Positions 17,211 to 26,127 of a stretch of DNA of 46,672 bases are shown here, piece by piece; within the stretch, counting starts at the first letter, position 1, and every line of letters starts with the position of its first letter. A model generated the notes under the pieces. It saw nothing but the letters and a program-made list of their open reading frames with translations. It did not search any database and was not told the DNA's origin. The position numbers and the translations under genes are program-made. This DNA comes from Nitrospira sp. (lineage in GTDB: Bacteria; Nitrospirota; Nitrospiria; Nitrospirales; Nitrospiraceae), in the NCBI GenBank assembly GCA_019636945.1, contig JAHBWO010000015.1, positions 1-46,672 of the forward strand, written 5' to 3'.

Positions 17211-18930
17211 GTCTGTATGACTCAGTGTAATGAGCCGACGTCTTTGTGATTCGGTAACTCAACTGAAGAGGAAGTTCTCCCGAACAAGAAAAGGCTATCA
17301 TGGGATTCTTGTAGCTCAAACCAAACTCGGGGAAATAGCATCCCAGTCCAACCATAGCCTGACAGATGCTCAACACTTCGATGATTGCAATACAGTTTCC
17401 ACATCGCTCAACCCGAAAGCTCTCATCTCCCGATCTTGCGATTGTGAAATCAGGATGAATGTGGATGATGGTCTCCATCTGATGAATTCCTGTTCCTGTC
17501 AGTTCATCTGTGACGTCCCAACTCCCCGGCTCGTGGTAGCGGATACGCCTGTGATGAATCGGCCTACCCGCCAATCTCCTATATCCGTCATGGGCTCCCT
17601 CAAACAGAACTGCCCCATCCTCCGTCTTGTCGATACGACTCTGGATTGGCCTTGCCCGTCGTGCCACCCGAAACACACCCCATATTTCAGATTGTTCATT
17701 GCCATCGACGATGACCGTATTGTGAGCCCTCGTGCTTCTCGCATAGGCCCGTTCCCAACTTGGCTCATAATCAAACACGCCGCTATCAACAACAACTCGC
17801 TGTCCATCAATCGCAAGCTCATAACTCAGAGTATCGCAATGCGCATGGCCAGGCTGGTAGTCAGGACCAATCGCCCCACAGTCAATGATGATCATGTCAT
17901 TTTCCTTACGGCAAGCATAATATCCGCTCGCCGAAAACGCAGTGACCGTCAGACTCGTCGATTGCGGTGGCTGCGTGTATCCAATCACCCGTTCAGCGTA
18001 TTCAAATATCTGAGACGGAGTAGGAGCAATACCGAATGCCGAATCGTTGAAGAGAGGGATACCTCCGTCTGGCAGACAGATGCCGTTTAAAAAGTCCAGA
18101 GCAGTCGTCAGTTTGCCGATAAACTCGTTGGTGATCTCACATGAGATCACTGAGGGTGAGTTCTTGGTGAGATTCAAGACATCGAGATAGTCAACCACAC
18201 AGATGGAGTGGTACAGAGGGCTTCGCTCAAAATGTCCTCCATCGGCAAGAAACTGTTCCTCAATTTCCTCCTTGAGAATCTCTAAACCTTTTCGAAACCA
18301 CCGCTCCCCATCAGCGCCATGGAAATAGAAGCCAGCAAAAAACAACGCCAGGCCATTCTTGAGATAGTGATTCGCCAAGATGTGGTATTCGATGTTCTGT
18401 TCCAGCCACATGGCCTGTTGATAGAGGCTTTGCTCCCACTCACGTCGCAGTGCTCCTTCACTGTGCTCTTCGAGACGAGCACCCGTCGGCAATAGAAGGA
18501 ACTTTATCCAGTTCACTATCCTGAGCGAGACTGTATAGGCCTCCCACGCATCCTCCGTGCCTGGCGGGTTGTGCTGAATCCAATCCCCAACGAGGAAACA
18601 CTTATTTTCAAATGAACGCTGTGGATCATGGAGATAGTCAAAATAGTGCAGGTTATAGCGCCAGAGCTTCGGCATGTCCTTGCAAAGCCAATCAGCACTT
18701 TCCGACGGAATGCACTTTGACTGCCTCAGGAAACAGAAATGCGAATCGTCTCCGGTTGGCTTCGATACTGAAATACCAGGAAGCATTGAGCCGACGCCAA
18801 GACGCCTTCCGGCCGTGCCCATTTTGGTTACAGACTGAAACTGTGGAAGAATTCGTCGGTGAAGAAAGTACGCGACCTGTGAAGGACGAAGATACGCGAG
18901 CGTCCTAGCATAGAGGCCCAAGCACTTCAT
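17143..18930 (-). CDS. Heparinase II/III family protein (polysaccharide lyase-like)
   Basis: About 595 residues from the chosen ATG at 18930 (MKCLGLYARTLAYLRPSQ), which sits 10 bases after an AGGTG and avoids overlap with the upstream gene; an in-frame ATG at 18969 is the alternative. The N-terminal alpha-toroid part contains LWRYNLHYFDYL, WEAYTVSLRIVNWIKFLL and LADGGHFERSPLYHSI, all characteristic of this family in polysaccharide clusters. The C-terminal beta-sandwich has GHAHCDTLSYELAIDGQRVVVDSGV and RSTRAHNTVIVDG. Members associated with assembly clusters are thought to cleave or epimerise uronic-acid-containing polymer. No signal peptide is evident, so the site of action is uncertain. The last 22 codons run into the glycosyltransferase gene, suggesting an extended C-terminus. 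Confidence 0.9.
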   Translation of the reverse strand: MKCLGLYARTLAYLRPSQVAYFLHRRILPQFQSVTKMGTAGRRLGVGSMLPGISVSKPTGDDSHFCFLRQSKCIPSESADWLCKDMPKLWRYNLHYFDYLHDPQRSFENKCFLVGDWIQHNPPGTEDAWEAYTVSLRIVNWIKFLLLPTGARLEEHSEGALRREWEQSLYQQAMWLEQNIEYHILANHYLKNGLALFFAGFYFHGADGERWFRKGLEILKEEIEEQFLADGGHFERSPLYHSICVVDYLDVLNLTKNSPSVISCEITNEFIGKLTTALDFLNGICLPDGGIPLFNDSAFGIAPTPSQIFEYAERVIGYTQPPQSTSLTVTAFSASGYYACRKENDMIIIDCGAIGPDYQPGHAHCDTLSYELAIDGQRVVVDSGVFDYEPSWERAYARSTRAHNTVIVDGNEQSEIWGVFRVARRARPIQSRIDKTEDGAVLFEGAHDGYRRLAGRPIHHRRIRYHEPGSWDVTDELTGTGIHQMETIIHIHPDFTIARSGDESFRVERCGNCIAIIEVLSICQAMVGLGCYFPEFGLSYKNPMIAFSCSGELPLQLSYRITKTSAHYTESYRHADSLPVTLLPARGERTGNENL

Positions 18931-18943
18931 GAATAGAAGGCAC

Positions 18944-21076
18944 CTATGTGAGTGAGTCCACAATATCAAAGGTGACTTGCGTAACCTCTACGAGGTCGTC
19001 CCAAGGAATTGGAGAGCATTCGCCTTGACGAATTGCATTCACAAAAGCGGCAACGCAAGCCGTCTGTCCCTTGTCCTGGCTCCACAGGTTCATTGTTTGA
19101 AACTCGGACCAACCGTAACCACGGAGTTTTCTGAAGTTGTCTAGCTGCAGCACCTTACCACCACAAAATACCTCAAGCTGCTCTTTGGGGAACGATTTGT
19201 GGCCATTGGAGAAATAGTGGACGGTGCCGATCGATCCGTCCGCGAATCGTAGTGTCGCGGTCACACTGTCTTCGCCCGCCGATGTCGCCTGCACGCCAAC
19301 AATCGACGAAGCAGCAAGAAATCTGAGCAGATCGACAAAATGGCAGCCTTCCCCAATGATCCGTCCTCCCCCGATCAGTCGGTCCTGTGTCCAATGGTCA
19401 CGGGGAATACGGCCTGCATTGATCGTCATCACAAAGATCTTGGGTTCCGTCACTCCATTTAGCAACTGTTTCATGCGCTGGACTTGCGGGGCAAACCGAC
19501 GATTGAACCCAACCATCATGAGCGGAGGCGATGCCTGTTGCCTGATACAGGCTTCATAGATCTGGCAGAGTGTCGTCAATTCTTCCCGCGTGATTGCTAA
19601 CGGCTTTTCAAGAAACACATGCTTGCCCGCCTTTAAGGCTTCAGCAGCGAGTGCTGCATGGCTATCGTGCCTCGTCGCGATGATGACAGTATTGTTATCC
19701 GGAGATTCAATTACAGTCCTACTATCGCTCGTGATTTTAGAAAATCCAAACTTGCTTCCCGCATGAGCAGCACTCACACCTGTGCTACTCGCAACCGTTC
19801 TGAAGGCGACTCCTGTCTTCTTAAAAGCCGGCAACAGCACTTGCGTAGCATAGTTTCCTGCCCCAATGCATCCGACGACCGGAGTAGCAGGAGAACGTTC
19901 CCCCTCGAGCGGTTCCTCCAATCTGGCAATCGTTCTTTGCAGTAATCGACTGTGAGAAAACGCATCTGATTCAGGATATTGCAAAATAATCCCGAGCGAG
20001 GGAGCTCGACTCGCAATCAAATCATAGGCGGTCGTAGCCTCGTCAAAATGGATTCGATGTGAGATGAGCGCATCTGTCTGAAGACGGCCATCAGCCAACA
20101 TATCGAGAACAGCCTCAAAGTTACGTTGCTCCGTCCAGCGAACGTAGCCAATAGGATAGTCCTGTCCATTGTCCTCATATGAGCTGTCATAACGCCCAGG
20201 GCCGTAGGAGCAAGACACCTGAAAACTGAGTTCCTTTTCGTAGAAATCTGCGCGGGACAGTTCCAGTCCTGTGACTCCGACAAGCACAATGCGTCCTCGT
20301 TTTCGGCACATTTGCGCAGCTTGATGCACCGGCTCATTGCTTTTTGTGGAGGCTGTGATAATCACCGCATCCACACCCCTCCCCCGAGAAAACGCCATCG
20401 CCGCGCTAAGAGGGTCAGCATTCTGGTTCAGATCAACCGTTTCTGCACCGAGCTTCTGAGCGAGAGCTAATTTACTTGCGTCGTAATCCAACCCCAGCAC
20501 TCGACACCCATGGGCCTTCAACAACTGAACGGTCATTAGCCCAATCAGTCCTAGACCCGTCACCACCACAACCTCACCCAGCGTGGGTTGAATCAACCGG
20601 ATCCCTTGTAGTCCGATCGCACCGATCACGGTGAACGCAGCCGCCTCGTCACTCACGCAATCCGGAACCTTCGCACAGAGGTTCTTAGGAACACAGACGA
20701 CCTCAGCGTGCTTTCCGTTTGAGGACACTCGATCCCCGACTGAAAAACCAACGACTCCTTGGCCAACCTCCAGCACTGTCCCAACGTTGCAGTACCCCAT
20801 CGGTAACGGTTGGTCCAGCTTGTTGCGCACGGCCTCAAGTGTCGGCAGGATGCCATCGGTCTTCACTTTGTCCAGCACCATCCGAACTTTCTCCGGCTGC
20901 TGACGGGCTTTATCGAAGAGATTGGCCTTGCCGAATTCGACGAGCATGCGCTCTGTCCCTACCGATACAAGAGACCTCGTTGTTTTGATCAGAAGATGGG
21001 CCTCTCTGATCTTCGGACTTGGAATTTCGGCGATGTTGGTGATACCAGAGGCAAGATTCTGCAATATTTGTTTCAT
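18944..21076 (-). CDS. Bi-domain oxidoreductase: zinc-type alcohol dehydrogenase fused to Gfo/Idh/MocA
   Basis: A 710-residue cytosolic fusion. Residues 1-370 are an MDR-type zinc-binding dehydrogenase: TRSLVSVGTERMLVEFGKANL, GVVGFSVGDRV, and the NAD-binding loop VVVVTGLGLIGLMTVQL. Residues from about 395 on are a Gfo/Idh/MocA oxidoreductase: VVGCIGAGNYATQVLLPAF, HVFLEKPLA with the catalytic-type EKP, and GFNRRFAPQV. This architecture is typical of surface-polysaccharide clusters, where it sits with heparinase-family and CapK-like genes. It presumably oxidises and reduces a nucleotide sugar or sugar acid; the substrate is unknown. The start codon overlaps the stop of the CapK-like gene by 4 bp and the end lies 13 bp before the heparinase start, so the three form one translational unit. 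Confidence 0.92.
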   Translation of the reverse strand: MKQILQNLASGITNIAEIPSPKIREAHLLIKTTRSLVSVGTERMLVEFGKANLFDKARQQPEKVRMVLDKVKTDGILPTLEAVRNKLDQPLPMGYCNVGTVLEVGQGVVGFSVGDRVSSNGKHAEVVCVPKNLCAKVPDCVSDEAAAFTVIGAIGLQGIRLIQPTLGEVVVVTGLGLIGLMTVQLLKAHGCRVLGLDYDASKLALAQKLGAETVDLNQNADPLSAAMAFSRGRGVDAVIITASTKSNEPVHQAAQMCRKRGRIVLVGVTGLELSRADFYEKELSFQVSCSYGPGRYDSSYEDNGQDYPIGYVRWTEQRNFEAVLDMLADGRLQTDALISHRIHFDEATTAYDLIASRAPSLGIILQYPESDAFSHSRLLQRTIARLEEPLEGERSPATPVVGCIGAGNYATQVLLPAFKKTGVAFRTVASSTGVSAAHAGSKFGFSKITSDSRTVIESPDNNTVIIATRHDSHAALAAEALKAGKHVFLEKPLAITREELTTLCQIYEACIRQQASPPLMMVGFNRRFAPQVQRMKQLLNGVTEPKIFVMTINAGRIPRDHWTQDRLIGGGRIIGEGCHFVDLLRFLAASSIVGVQATSAGEDSVTATLRFADGSIGTVHYFSNGHKSFPKEQLEVFCGGKVLQLDNFRKLRGYGWSEFQTMNLWSQDKGQTACVAAFVNAIRQGECSPIPWDDLVEVTQVTFDIVDSLT

Positions 21077-22437
21077 GACAGTTCACTCACCACAAAACGA
21101 AGCTTTCCCGTTTGACTGCGTTCAAGAGAATCGACATATTCCAACCTAATTGCAATGCTTCGTCCTACACGTTTGTATGCTTCATCAAGAAGACGTCGTT
21201 CATCATCAGGACCATACCCTTTTCTTTTTACAACCTTGAAGATGATTCTTTCTCGGTCTGGTTGGTAAATCTGAGCTTCCCTAATCTGAGTTAGATCTTT
21301 GAAAATATGATCCAGCCTTCCCAACCGGACTCCTGACGGAAGTATGACATAGTCCTCCTTCCTGCCATCAATGGACTCCACCACTCGGCCAGATATCCGG
21401 CAGGATGGGCTCCCGCTCGGAAGGCGCACACGATCGCCCGTGTCGTACCGAATTAGCGGAAAAGCGTGATTACTCCAATTGGTTCCAACAATTCTATACA
21501 CATTGGACTGCTCTTCTACCGGCAGGAATTCTACGAGTGCGAAGTCTTCATCCACATGGAGGTGACCCTCTGGACATTCAGAGATATTTGCAACGGACTC
21601 CGCCTGTCCGTAATGCTGGCGAACAGGGCAGCGAAAAGCCTTTTGCATCAACTCCTTTTGTTGCGGAAGCAAGTTCTCTGCGCCAGTCGTAACCACCGTT
21701 GGCGTTCTCTTTAGCGGTCTTCCTCTTTCCAAGAGATACCCGGCAATGAGCGAGAGCAACGAGGGATAGCCATGGAGCCAAGAGGGCGCATACTTATCGA
21801 GTGCCTCGAGATACACCTCGGCCGTGGCGGGTGACAGATGATATCCGCTAAATAGAATCTGTCGGCCAGGATAGTTGAGTCTCCAGAATGGTGGAGCAGA
21901 CTGCGTCAAGGGGACGACCGATCGACCACCAAAATACCCACACCACATATCTTGAGTCAGACCGTGCCATGCTCGATATCGCCACCAGACAGCCCATCGC
22001 TCCTTCTCTGCGGTCGACGTTTCATAAAACACCAAGCCGCTGCCGGTCGTCCCACTCGTATGGCTCGATAAAAGGCGATCCTTTTCAATGCCAGGATTTC
22101 GAATCATCTCCGCGTGCTCTTGCACTTCCGTCTTTGTCAAGACTGGTAGCTTCTTTACTTCATCCTCTAGATTCTCAACCGACGCGTTGACCCCATACCG
22201 CTCACATCGTTCTTTCCAGAATGGGGAACAGAGAGCCGCTTGAACGTGAGCTTGCAGACGAACCCTTCTGAGCTGCCTCTGCTCCTCTAATCGCCATCCT
22301 ACACGTCCATCTAATGTCTTCTGGATTTTCCAGAACTCATGGTTATATCTACGGGTGGACAGTCTCCAACCCTCAACGGAGCAAGCCACATGTTGGAGGG
22401 TAATAGGAAGGGACTTGTACACATCCTCGGTAGTCAT
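21073..22437 (-). CDS. CapK/PaaK-like adenylate-forming enzyme
   Basis: A 454-residue member of the ANL superfamily in the phenylacetate-CoA ligase-like (CapK) branch. The P-loop-like motif is LSSHTSGTTGSGLVFYET near residue 125. Further motifs are GAENLLPQQKELMQ, REHYGQAES-type QHYGQAESV, and the YDTGDRV motif (LIRYDTGDRVRLPSG). The C-terminal segment with KVVKRKGYGPDDE and TGKLRFV follows the family pattern. CapK-like proteins occur widely in capsule clusters with no settled substrate; they may activate an acyl or amino-acid group for sugar decoration. ATPGA-type 4-bp overlap with the bi-domain dehydrogenase indicates a shared pathway step. No membrane segment. The 182-bp region upstream holds no gene. 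Confidence 0.9.
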   Translation of the reverse strand: MTTEDVYKSLPITLQHVACSVEGWRLSTRRYNHEFWKIQKTLDGRVGWRLEEQRQLRRVRLQAHVQAALCSPFWKERCERYGVNASVENLEDEVKKLPVLTKTEVQEHAEMIRNPGIEKDRLLSSHTSGTTGSGLVFYETSTAEKERWAVWWRYRAWHGLTQDMWCGYFGGRSVVPLTQSAPPFWRLNYPGRQILFSGYHLSPATAEVYLEALDKYAPSWLHGYPSLLSLIAGYLLERGRPLKRTPTVVTTGAENLLPQQKELMQKAFRCPVRQHYGQAESVANISECPEGHLHVDEDFALVEFLPVEEQSNVYRIVGTNWSNHAFPLIRYDTGDRVRLPSGSPSCRISGRVVESIDGRKEDYVILPSGVRLGRLDHIFKDLTQIREAQIYQPDRERIIFKVVKRKGYGPDDERRLLDEAYKRVGRSIAIRLEYVDSLERSQTGKLRFVVSELS

Positions 22438-22619
22438 TGGTCGGTCTCTTGACAGAAACTCGAAGACCTAGATAGCGTCATTCTTGGGACCATCCACGAA
22501 TCCAAGACCCAAACACCCCTGCTTCCTAATCGTACATTAGATGGTCGTGACACACTGCACGCGTGCCCAAGGGGATTCGTATTCCGCGCACTGTTGGACG
22601 GTTCTGATATTCACCTTCG

Positions 22620-23675
22620 TCAACGCAAACCACCCTTCAGCTGGGTCGCCGATGCAAAACAGACCAACAAATGTCGCCCCTTCACCCATACATCTCTCAG
22701 TTTATTCCCAACGTAAGAACGAGAATCCTGATACACGGGAAGGAGAATTTTCTTTCGACGGTGGCGCTTGAACCATTTCACATATTCGTGGTGCTCCATC
22801 CCACCAAACGGCGTCAGCTCGGCGATGGCTACAGATTCTCGCAACACCTCCGACGACTCGTAGTCAACAGCACCAGTCCTTCGATTGTACGAAAACCAAT
22901 GACAATTCATTTCCTGAGTAGGGAAGATCCATTCAAATGCGAGCTGGCGCAGAGCGAAATCAGGGAATCGAACATTTCGGCCAAATATCTGACCTTCTGG
23001 AAAAAACCAATTGCCGAGCCCATACACAATGGGCATGTTCTTGTACAATTCGATCCCCTGGACACAATGGCTGTGGCATCCCACTACAGCGGAAGCTCCA
23101 TGATCGATTGCCATGTAGGCAATTTGACGATGCATCGGTTGGGGATAGAGCTCCAACTCGTAGTCCCAGTGCATGAGCAAGACAATCGGCTTCCCTGGAA
23201 ATGCCTTTCGTGCGTTCTCAATACCGACAAGGACTGTATCCCAGGAAAGTGGGTTGACACCGGCCCTATTCAGAGATGCTATCCGACATCCAATGATGTC
23301 CCAACCGAAACTTAAAAACACAACATCACCTTCTGCATCCTCTAAAAGGACGGGGCGTGACGCCTCTTCTAATGAATCGCCTGCACCACATGATAGGATC
23401 CCGTGTTCGCGTAGCAGTTGAATTGTCATCCGCGGAGAACGATCGATATCGACAATATGGTTGTTCGCAAGTGAGACCAAACGAACGCGATTTCTCTGGA
23501 GGTAGGCCAGTACGCGCTGATCATTGTATAAGTGTGTGCCGCGAGGCTTCACACCCGCGTGAAGAATGGCCCCCTCAAGATTCGCAACAACCGTGCTCGC
23601 ACCAAAATACCGTTCGGTCAATGGCGGCTCCCCACATGCCCCCTTTGGAACAGCTATATCTCCCACAAAAATCAT
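22620..23675 (-). CDS. CapA-like metallophosphatase-fold protein
   Basis: A 351-residue protein of the CapA/PgsA family, a calcineurin-like metallophosphatase fold. Metal-binding motifs are readable: FVGDIAVPKG (D-x-A start), VVANLEGAIL, VSLANNHIVD, LMHWDYELE, VVGCHSHCVQGIE and YGLGNWFFPEG. CapA proteins take part in poly-gamma-glutamate capsule synthesis and also occur singly in exopolysaccharide clusters. No signal peptide or membrane anchor is visible, unlike PgsA, so a cytosolic sugar- or phosphate-modifying role is possible. The glycosyltransferase gene ends 19 bp upstream of its start. No CapB/CapC ligase partner is present, so poly-glutamate synthesis is unlikely. Confidence 0.87.
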   Translation of the reverse strand: MIFVGDIAVPKGACGEPPLTERYFGASTVVANLEGAILHAGVKPRGTHLYNDQRVLAYLQRNRVRLVSLANNHIVDIDRSPRMTIQLLREHGILSCGAGDSLEEASRPVLLEDAEGDVVFLSFGWDIIGCRIASLNRAGVNPLSWDTVLVGIENARKAFPGKPIVLLMHWDYELELYPQPMHRQIAYMAIDHGASAVVGCHSHCVQGIELYKNMPIVYGLGNWFFPEGQIFGRNVRFPDFALRQLAFEWIFPTQEMNCHWFSYNRRTGAVDYESSEVLRESVAIAELTPFGGMEHHEYVKWFKRHRRKKILLPVYQDSRSYVGNKLRDVWVKGRHLLVCFASATQLKGGLR

Positions 23676-23694
23676 GTGTCGCCTGGATTACCTT

Positions 23695-24891
23695 TTAGTG
23701 GTTCAGAGGCTCGGCTTGGTCATTTCTACGAAACGGCTTTCCCTGATTGTTGAATCGATAATACAAGTCCTCAATGCAGTTCCTGTACAGCTCATACTTC
23801 ATCTCTTGGTTTGGCAACAATCGAAGGATGCGTTTACCCTCTGCCACCAAAGACTTCCATAACCCCTCATCCTCGCAGAGCCTCCCGATTGTATGCGCAG
23901 CATCCCTTGCATTCATTGGTTCAAAATAGGCACCCGCTGCTCCACACACATCCCTCGCGAACCTTAGATTTGTCGTCACAATGGGAAGGCCCATCGCCAT
24001 GGCCTCTGGGTAATTTGCGGAGAAGGTCTCTAGGACTGAGGGAAGAAAGAGCATATGGCAGGTTTGATACAATTCAGGGCCTCGGCTGACTGGAACAGGC
24101 CCCACATTGACGATCCGATCGTCTACGCCAAGCGCAGCAGCCTGTGAGAGAATCTTCTTGAGGCCAGAACTCTCCGCCGGCAATGTCAGGACAAACTTGA
24201 CCTGACGACCCGGGCAACGAATCTGGAGTTCCTTGGCAACAGCCGGAATGATCTCAAGATTCTTGTGCTTATAATAGGCAGACAGGCAGAGAATATTTAG
24301 AGTCCCATAGAGCGATGGTCTCTCTGCAATCGCTTCTGAACGTATGTATTGATCGGCACAATTATTTGGGACCACTGTGATGTTCTCTTCTGGAATACGC
24401 AGTCTTCTGACCAACCCTGTTTTTGCAGTCACGGATTCCGTAACCCATGCATCCGCCCTTCTGAACATCAGTGCTTTATACAGGATAGTTCCCAACAATT
24501 TAGTGGCCTCAACGGGGCTACGTACCGTCCGCCATGCCCATTGATCTCCATGCGTCACCCACCCATCTGCGACTCCACAGAGATGTAGAATTTCAATATC
24601 TGCGTACGCAGGGCCAAAGAACGTGAACACAAGATCAGGCTTAACTGCTTTCACCAGCGCTTGAAGCGTCTTCCGGCTTCGATTGCTTCTTGCCGGAGAT
24701 TCCTTGATGACCGACATCTGTTGTGATTGAGGCATTCGACCGGCCCCCTGAAGTTCCGCCGCTACGTTCGGTGACATCACAAAATACCATCTAATGTGAT
24801 CAACTTTGGTGAGGGCTGTACCAATAAACGCCACCGCCGCTTGCAACGCTCCTCCCTTTATAAGGGTTGAACAATTAAGCAGAACGTGCAA
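23695..24891 (-). CDS. GT4-family glycosyltransferase
   Basis: A GT-B glycosyltransferase. I chose the TTG at 24891 (protein starting LHVLLNCSTLIKGGALQ, 398 residues) because GGAGGGGG lies just upstream and homologous proteins begin at this beta-strand. The GTG at 24969 would add 26 unlike residues (424 total). The N-terminal domain ends with THGDQWAWR. The C-terminal domain has VVPNNCADQYI, LNILCLSAYYKHKNLEI, and the E-x7-E region PSVLETFSANYPEAMAMGLPIVTTN. Donor sugar unknown. It is followed 19 bp later by the CapA-like gene and preceded by a 274-bp non-coding gap from the methyltransferase gene. One of only two dedicated glycosyltransferases seen in the island. Confidence 0.87.
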   Translation of the reverse strand: MHVLLNCSTLIKGGALQAAVAFIGTALTKVDHIRWYFVMSPNVAAELQGAGRMPQSQQMSVIKESPARSNRSRKTLQALVKAVKPDLVFTFFGPAYADIEILHLCGVADGWVTHGDQWAWRTVRSPVEATKLLGTILYKALMFRRADAWVTESVTAKTGLVRRLRIPEENITVVPNNCADQYIRSEAIAERPSLYGTLNILCLSAYYKHKNLEIIPAVAKELQIRCPGRQVKFVLTLPAESSGLKKILSQAAALGVDDRIVNVGPVPVSRGPELYQTCHMLFLPSVLETFSANYPEAMAMGLPIVTTNLRFARDVCGAAGAYFEPMNARDAAHTIGRLCEDEGLWKSLVAEGKRILRLLPNQEMKYELYRNCIEDLYYRFNNQGKPFRRNDQAEPLNH

Positions 24892-25165
24892 GACACCCCC
24901 TCCACTCAGGCTGTTTGCATGTGTGTACGACGCTGAAGTCTCTGATCGCCGTTCGTATGAGTACGGCACTCACTTGCGCTCAAGCCATTCTCGAATGCAA
25001 GACACCTGCGGCAAGATCATGATTGGATGTGGCATGCGTGAGCGAGCGTGATGGATAAACGCGGCTAGGTGCTACTAAATGAGCATGTGCCTTAACAGTT
25101 CGCTTCATCTGCGCGAAAGAGTATGGACACCTAAATGCAGAACCCGCGGTTCCATTCTGATTGCC

Positions 25166-26017
25166 TTAGGCTACGGCCTCGGGCACCGCTCTGGATATAG
25201 CGGCCCTGAATGCCTCGAGATCCTCTCCTTGAGGTTTCCATGATGCTGGTTTCCGACAAATCACCAACAGGCCGCTCCCCAATGTGGGAACGATCGAAGT
25301 TAGCATCAGATAGAATTCCCGTAAAGGAGTCCGCAATTTCTTGCAAGCGAGATGTTCAAATGTACGTTGTGTTAGAATTTCGAAACCTGCCGCCTGACAG
25401 ATGAAGGCCGCCTCACTCAAGGTGTATTCGCGCACATGTCCCCGCCACTGCCCGGACGAATAGTAGAACGCATCAATGGATGGGTAATTAGTCCGCCCTA
25501 ACAGAACCGAGAGCCGCTTTCTGAGATTCACCGAGTTTGGCATTGCGATGACAAGCAATCCATCTCGACGCACGAACCTGCCCATCGTGTTGAGTAAGCC
25601 GCGAGGTGACTCGTGAAGATGCTCTATGACTCCAAGCGCACACACCACATCAAAAGACTCTGGCTCAAATGGGATGGCGTAATCGGTGGCTGTCTGATGA
25701 CAGAACTCAATTCCCGTCACGGCAGCAAACTCCTTGATTTTGTCCGCATTGTTATTTCTTTGATGCCACGGGTCAGTGAGATCATCTGCGGCACAGCACT
25801 GGAACCCTAGAAGCTTAAACATCGCCGTCTTGTCCATTGGGCCACTCCCAATATCAAGCAAACGCCTATGATCAAAATCCGGTAGATACTTACGCAGCTC
25901 TCGGACAATCACGGTGATCTCTTCCAGCATTGATCGATCACAGTAGCCGGGAAACGGGAACATCGTCTGAAGTTTCTCAAAGATGTTACGAAGCACCTGA
26001 TCAGTTACCGCATTCAT
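25166..26017 (-). CDS. Class I SAM-dependent methyltransferase
   Basis: About 283 residues from ATG 26017 (MNAVTDQVLRNIFEKL), preceded by GAGGGGG with good spacing; an in-frame start at 26053 adds 12 residues. The SAM-binding motif I is LLDIGSGPMDKTAMFKLLG near residue 60, followed by ADDLTDPW as motif II. The motif IV region is SFDVVCALGVIEHLHESPRGLL, as in methyltransferase type 11/12 enzymes. A hydrophobic segment near the C-terminus (FYLMLTSIVPTLGSGLLVIC) could bind the membrane. Probably O-methylates a sugar of the polymer or a lipid-linked intermediate; the substrate cannot be inferred. It lies downstream of the polymerase-like gene. Confidence 0.85.
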   Translation of the reverse strand: MNAVTDQVLRNIFEKLQTMFPFPGYCDRSMLEEITVIVRELRKYLPDFDHRRLLDIGSGPMDKTAMFKLLGFQCCAADDLTDPWHQRNNNADKIKEFAAVTGIEFCHQTATDYAIPFEPESFDVVCALGVIEHLHESPRGLLNTMGRFVRRDGLLVIAMPNSVNLRKRLSVLLGRTNYPSIDAFYYSSGQWRGHVREYTLSEAAFICQAAGFEILTQRTFEHLACKKLRTPLREFYLMLTSIVPTLGSGLLVICRKPASWKPQGEDLEAFRAAISRAVPEAVA

Positions 26018-26127
26018 GTAAGCCCCCTCATCACACACACGATCATTGGACACATTTTGCCTTCCCCACTCACCTTACAGCCCCCACGCGTGCAACCAGA
26101 ACGCTCGGCACGAGAACACTTGTTCCA

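Noticed and set aside
22620-23675. Poly-gamma-glutamate capsule system suggested by the CapA-like protein
   Set aside because: No CapB or CapC ligase genes are present, and single CapA-like genes are common in exopolysaccharide clusters.
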